A DNA stretch of 9,259 nt from Hippea sp. Its GTDB lineage: Bacteria; Campylobacterota_A; Desulfurellia; Desulfurellales; Hippeaceae. The notes below the pieces were generated by a model. That model worked only from the letters and a program-made list of their open reading frames with translations, had not been told where the DNA came from and searched no databases. Shown piece after piece: positions 7,465 through 9,259 of the stretch (the stretch's first letter is position 1; every line of letters starts with the position of its first letter). The stretch covers positions 1-9,259 of the forward strand of contig WFRG01000067.1 of the NCBI GenBank assembly GCA_015486705.1, written 5' to 3'. The position numbers and the translations under genes were made by a program.

Positions 7465-7492
7465 ATTATAGGCAACTAATCCTTGTTTTCAA
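7465..7492 (-). promoter_or_regulatory. Candidate distal promoter of rpoD (P1)
   Basis: Minus-strand TTGAAA (7492-7487) and TATAAT (7470-7465) are separated by 16 bases. Transcription would begin near 7458, giving a leader of about 120 bases before the rpoD ATG. Its -35 overlaps the -35 of the opposite queA promoter. Confidence 0.6.
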
Positions 7493-7510
7493 GTTTAAAT
7501 TTAATATAAT
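7483..7510 (+). promoter_or_regulatory. queA promoter, predicting a nearly leaderless message
   Basis: TTGTTT (7483-7488), a 16-base spacer and a perfect TATAAT (7505-7510) point rightward. Start would fall near 7515-7518, only a few bases before the queA ATG at 7520. No normal ribosome binding site exists in the remaining sequence. The -35 box shares bases 7487-7488 with the divergent rpoD P1 promoter. Confidence 0.55.
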
Positions 7511-7519
7511 CTGCAGGCT

Positions 7520-8551
7520 ATGGACATAGAACTTTTCGACTACGAACTACCAAAAGAGCTAATAGCACAACATCCCCACATACCAAGAGACGAATGCAAG
7601 CTAATGGTTTGTGATAGAAAAACAGGCAAAACAACCCACACTATTTTCAAAAACATCATAAACTTTCTAAACAAAGGAGACCTTTTGGTTTTAAATGATA
7701 CAAAAGTGATCCCTGCACGAATATTTGCAAAAAAAGAAACAGGTGGAAAAATAGAAATATTCTTGTTGGAAAAATTGGACAAAAACAGATTCTTGTGCTT
7801 AACGCGCGGCAAAATAAAAAAGATAACAGATGTGATACTAAAAAACGGTCAAACAGCAAGGATTACAAAACTTGAAAACTCCGATAAAAGAATTGTAGAA
7901 TTTTGCGAAACAAACAATGTATATGAATTATTGGAAAAAGTAGGCGAGGTGCCTTTGCCTCCTTACATAAAAAGGTCGTACGATAACTACAACAAAGAAA
8001 AAGATTTTGAGTATTACCAAACAGTCTTTGCCAAAAAATCAGGCGCTGTGGCATCCCCAACCGCTGGGCTACACTTCACAGAAAAGCTTTTAAATGAGAT
8101 AAAAAGTAAGGGGGTAAAAATCTCACACATAACTCTTCATGTCGGCATAGGAACATTCAGACCTGTCAAAGAAAAGAAAGTGGAAAACCACAAGATGCAT
8201 TCAGAAAAATTTGAGATTAATGAAGAAGTGGCAGAAATTATAAACAAAACAAAGCTATCTGGAGGCAGAATAGTAGCTGTAGGCACAACTGTGGTTAGGG
8301 CGCTTGAATCAGTCTCGACAGAAACAGGTTTTGTTAAACCAATTAAAACAGAAACAAATATCTTTATCTATCCAGGATACAGGTTCAAAATTGTTGATGC
8401 TTTAATAACAAATTTCCATCTGCCAAAATCTACACTGCTTATGCTTGTAAGCGCATTTTATGATAGAGAGAAAATTTTGGAATGCTACAGAAAAGCAATA
8501 GAAGAAAAATATAGGTTTTTCAGCTTTGGTGACGCAATGTTTATTTATTAA
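7520..8551 (+). CDS. queA: S-adenosylmethionine:tRNA ribosyltransferase-isomerase QueA
   Basis: QueA transfers and isomerises the ribosyl part of S-adenosylmethionine onto preQ1 at wobble position 34 of tRNAs with GUN anticodons, making epoxyqueuosine. The 343-residue protein is full length. Family blocks seen are FDYELPKELIAQ (6-17), VLNDTKVIPARI (57-68), VGEVPLPPYI (141-150), GAVASPTAGLHFT (175-187), LHVGIGTFRPV (206-216), HKMHSE (224-229), VGTTVVRALES (254-264), NFHLPKSTLLMLVSAF (298-313) and the terminal FSFGDAM. The family N terminus begins at this ATG, so the lack of a ribosome binding site is not a misplaced start. The gene often sits beside ruvB in other bacteria; here rpoD and a pseudouridine synthase gene lie between and it is divergent. 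Its stop overlaps that of convergent trmL. Confidence 0.97.
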   Translation: MDIELFDYELPKELIAQHPHIPRDECKLMVCDRKTGKTTHTIFKNIINFLNKGDLLVLNDTKVIPARIFAKKETGGKIEIFLLEKLDKNRFLCLTRGKIKKITDVILKNGQTARITKLENSDKRIVEFCETNNVYELLEKVGEVPLPPYIKRSYDNYNKEKDFEYYQTVFAKKSGAVASPTAGLHFTEKLLNEIKSKGVKISHITLHVGIGTFRPVKEKKVENHKMHSEKFEINEEVAEIINKTKLSGGRIVAVGTTVVRALESVSTETGFVKPIKTETNIFIYPGYRFKIVDALITNFHLPKSTLLMLVSAFYDREKILECYRKAIEEKYRFFSFGDAMFIY

Positions 8552-9036
8552 AAACAAACCTGTCTAATTGCTTCATATAACACTATTGCAACACTGTCAG
8601 CCAAATTTAAAGACCTAACATTATCTGTCATGGGAATATTGATAGAATGTTCATAAAAAGCCGTTAAAAAATCTTCAGGCAAACCTTTTGTCTCAGAACC
8701 AAAAATTAAAAAATCACCTTTTTCAAATTTGGCTTCAAAATAGGACTTTTTAGCTTTTGTAGATGACAGAAAAAACCTTTTATTCTCATATTTATCTAAA
8801 AAATCGTTTAAAGAGTTGTGTATTTCAAGTTTAAGGTTCTCCCAATAATCCAAGCCAGCCCTTTTAAGCCTTTTATCACTTAGAGAAAAGCCCAAAGGTT
8901 TTATCAAATGGAGAGTAGAGTTCGTAGCAACGCAAAGGCGAGCGATATTTCCTGTGTTTGGTGGAATATCTGGTTGGAATAGAACTACGTGAAAATCACA
9001 TCTATCGTTATCGTTTAATAAAAAATTGCGTTGCAT
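8548..9036 (-). CDS. trmL: tRNA (cytidine/uridine-34 2'-O)-methyltransferase TrmL (SPOUT family)
   Basis: TrmL methylates the ribose of the wobble base of tRNA-Leu isoacceptors, using S-adenosylmethionine. The 162-residue product matches the small SpoU/TrmH-type methyltransferases: FQPDIPPNTGNIARL (20-34), KPLGFSLSDKRLKRAGLDYW (46-65), the motif 2 loop FGSETKGLP (112-120) and motif 3 IPMTDNVRSLNLADSVAIV (134-152), which forms the cofactor-binding trefoil knot. About 14 residues precede the usual N terminus, but no other ATG, GTG or TTG lies between, so the start at 9036 stands. No ribosome binding site is visible before it. It lies 22 bases past a half tRNA and the 5S rRNA on the same strand, so rRNA read-through may supply part of its transcription. 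The substrate is assigned by family only. Confidence 0.92.
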   Translation of the reverse strand: MQRNFLLNDNDRCDFHVVLFQPDIPPNTGNIARLCVATNSTLHLIKPLGFSLSDKRLKRAGLDYWENLKLEIHNSLNDFLDKYENKRFFLSSTKAKKSYFEAKFEKGDFLIFGSETKGLPEDFLTAFYEHSINIPMTDNVRSLNLADSVAIVLYEAIRQVCF

Positions 9037-9058
9037 GGATTTATCAATTTAAAAAAGA

Positions 9059-9096
9059 TATGAGCCGCATGCTCTAACCAACTGAGCTACGCCGCC
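9059..9096 (-). pseudogene. 5' half of an elongator tRNA-Met (CAU), truncated in the anticodon loop
   Basis: Read on the minus strand from 9096: acceptor 5' strand GGCGGCG, TA, D-stem GCTC, D-loop AGTTGGTTA, D-stem GAGC, A26, anticodon 5' strand TGCGG, and loop CTCATA with anticodon CAT. Every element has normal tRNA spacing. After A37 the sequence changes to TCTTTTTT; the anticodon 3' strand (CCGCA expected), variable loop, T-arm and acceptor 3' strand are all missing. No matching 3' half is seen elsewhere in the window. The TGCGG stem and D-arm fit elongator Met best; tRNA-Ile(CAU) is the alternative. It stands 40 bases after 5S rRNA, the usual place for a tRNA at the end of an rRNA operon. 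Confidence 0.8.
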
Positions 9097-9136
9097 CTTA
9101 GATAAATGAAAAACAATAGGAAAGATTCTATTTTAA

Positions 9137-9256
9137 CCCCCTGGCAATACCTACTCTCCCACGGGCTCTCCCGCAGTACCATCGGCGCATGCAGGCTTAA
9201 CTGCCGTGTTCGGAATGGGAACGGGTGTTTCCCTGCATGCTATCCTCACCAGGGGG
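9137..9256 (-). rRNA. rrf: 5S ribosomal RNA
   Basis: The minus strand gives a complete 5S rRNA of about 120 bases. Terminal helix I pairs CCCCCTGG (9256-9249) with CCAGGGGG (9144-9137). Conserved segments are CCCATTCCGAACACGG in loop C, AGTTAAGCCTGCATGCGCC, GATGGTACTGCGGGAGA around loop E, and GTGGGAGAGTAGG near the 3' end. The 23S gene is expected beyond the right edge. Ends were set from helix I and may be off by one or two bases. Confidence 0.95.
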
Positions 9257-9259
9257 AAT

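Noticed and set aside
6923..7471. 182-codon open frame on the plus strand opposite rpoD
   Set aside because: It is rich in Ser, Ile and Leu as expected of an antisense frame of an acidic, lysine-rich protein, resembles no family I know, and lies wholly against the conserved rpoD and its promoters.
9059..9096. Functional complete tRNA, permuted tRNA or intron-containing tRNA
   Set aside because: No 3' half with a GGTTCAA-type T-loop or CCGCC acceptor strand is found before or after it in the window, and trmL begins 22 bases later, leaving no room for a group I intron.
9109..9132. Hairpin AATAG/CTATT followed by GTTTTT just after 5S as an rRNA operon terminator
   Set aside because: Only five A/T-rich pairs with an eight-base loop; too weak to call, although the T-run position is suggestive.
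1..9259. CRISPR arrays, insertion sequences, integrases or phage genes
   Set aside because: No regularly spaced direct repeats, no terminal inverted repeats with target duplications, and every long frame is a chromosomal housekeeping or transport gene.

Overview
The window looks like chromosomal backbone of a Gram-negative bacterium with low to moderate GC. The first gene ends in an outer-membrane beta-barrel signature, the second starts with a lipoprotein signal, and the rest are housekeeping genes. The overall look (AT-rich, sulfur-reducer-like gene neighbourhood, elongator tRNA-Met next to 5S) made me think of the Hippea/Desulfurella group. That is an impression from sequence style, not something proven here.

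Layout, left to right. (1) Positions 1-200: intergenic DNA with a good sigma-70 promoter (143-172) for the rightward genes and a possible ribosome binding site of a divergent gene leaving the window on the left. (2) 201-4074, plus strand: a two-gene operon of a FadL/OMPP1-type outer-membrane fatty-acid channel and a large lipoprotein lipase of the VolA / bacterial virulence factor lipase type. Together they suggest cell-surface hydrolysis of exogenous lipids followed by fatty-acid import. (3) 4075-4166: a strong bidirectional terminator and a second perfect hairpin between convergent operons. (4) 4167-7335, minus strand: an operon read rpoD, then an RsuA/RluB-family rRNA pseudouridine synthase, then ruvB, joined by two 4-nt stop/start overlaps; ruvB begins at TTG. 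(5) 7336-7519: a compact divergent control region with two candidate rpoD promoters, a 17-bp palindrome between them, and a queA promoter that overlaps the distal rpoD promoter and puts the queA start codon within a few bases of the predicted transcription start. (6) 7520-8551 queA (plus) and 8548-9036 trmL (minus) converge, sharing a TTAA at their stops; both modify the tRNA anticodon wobble position. (7) 9059-9256, minus strand: the end of an rRNA operon, with a complete 5S rRNA followed by only the 5' half of an elongator tRNA-Met, broken off at the 37/38 position of the anticodon loop.

No insertion sequence, CRISPR array or phage gene was seen. The most unusual items are the surface-lipase/FadL pair with its repeat-bearing, asparagine-sequon-rich insert, the half tRNA gene, and the packed rpoD/queA control region.
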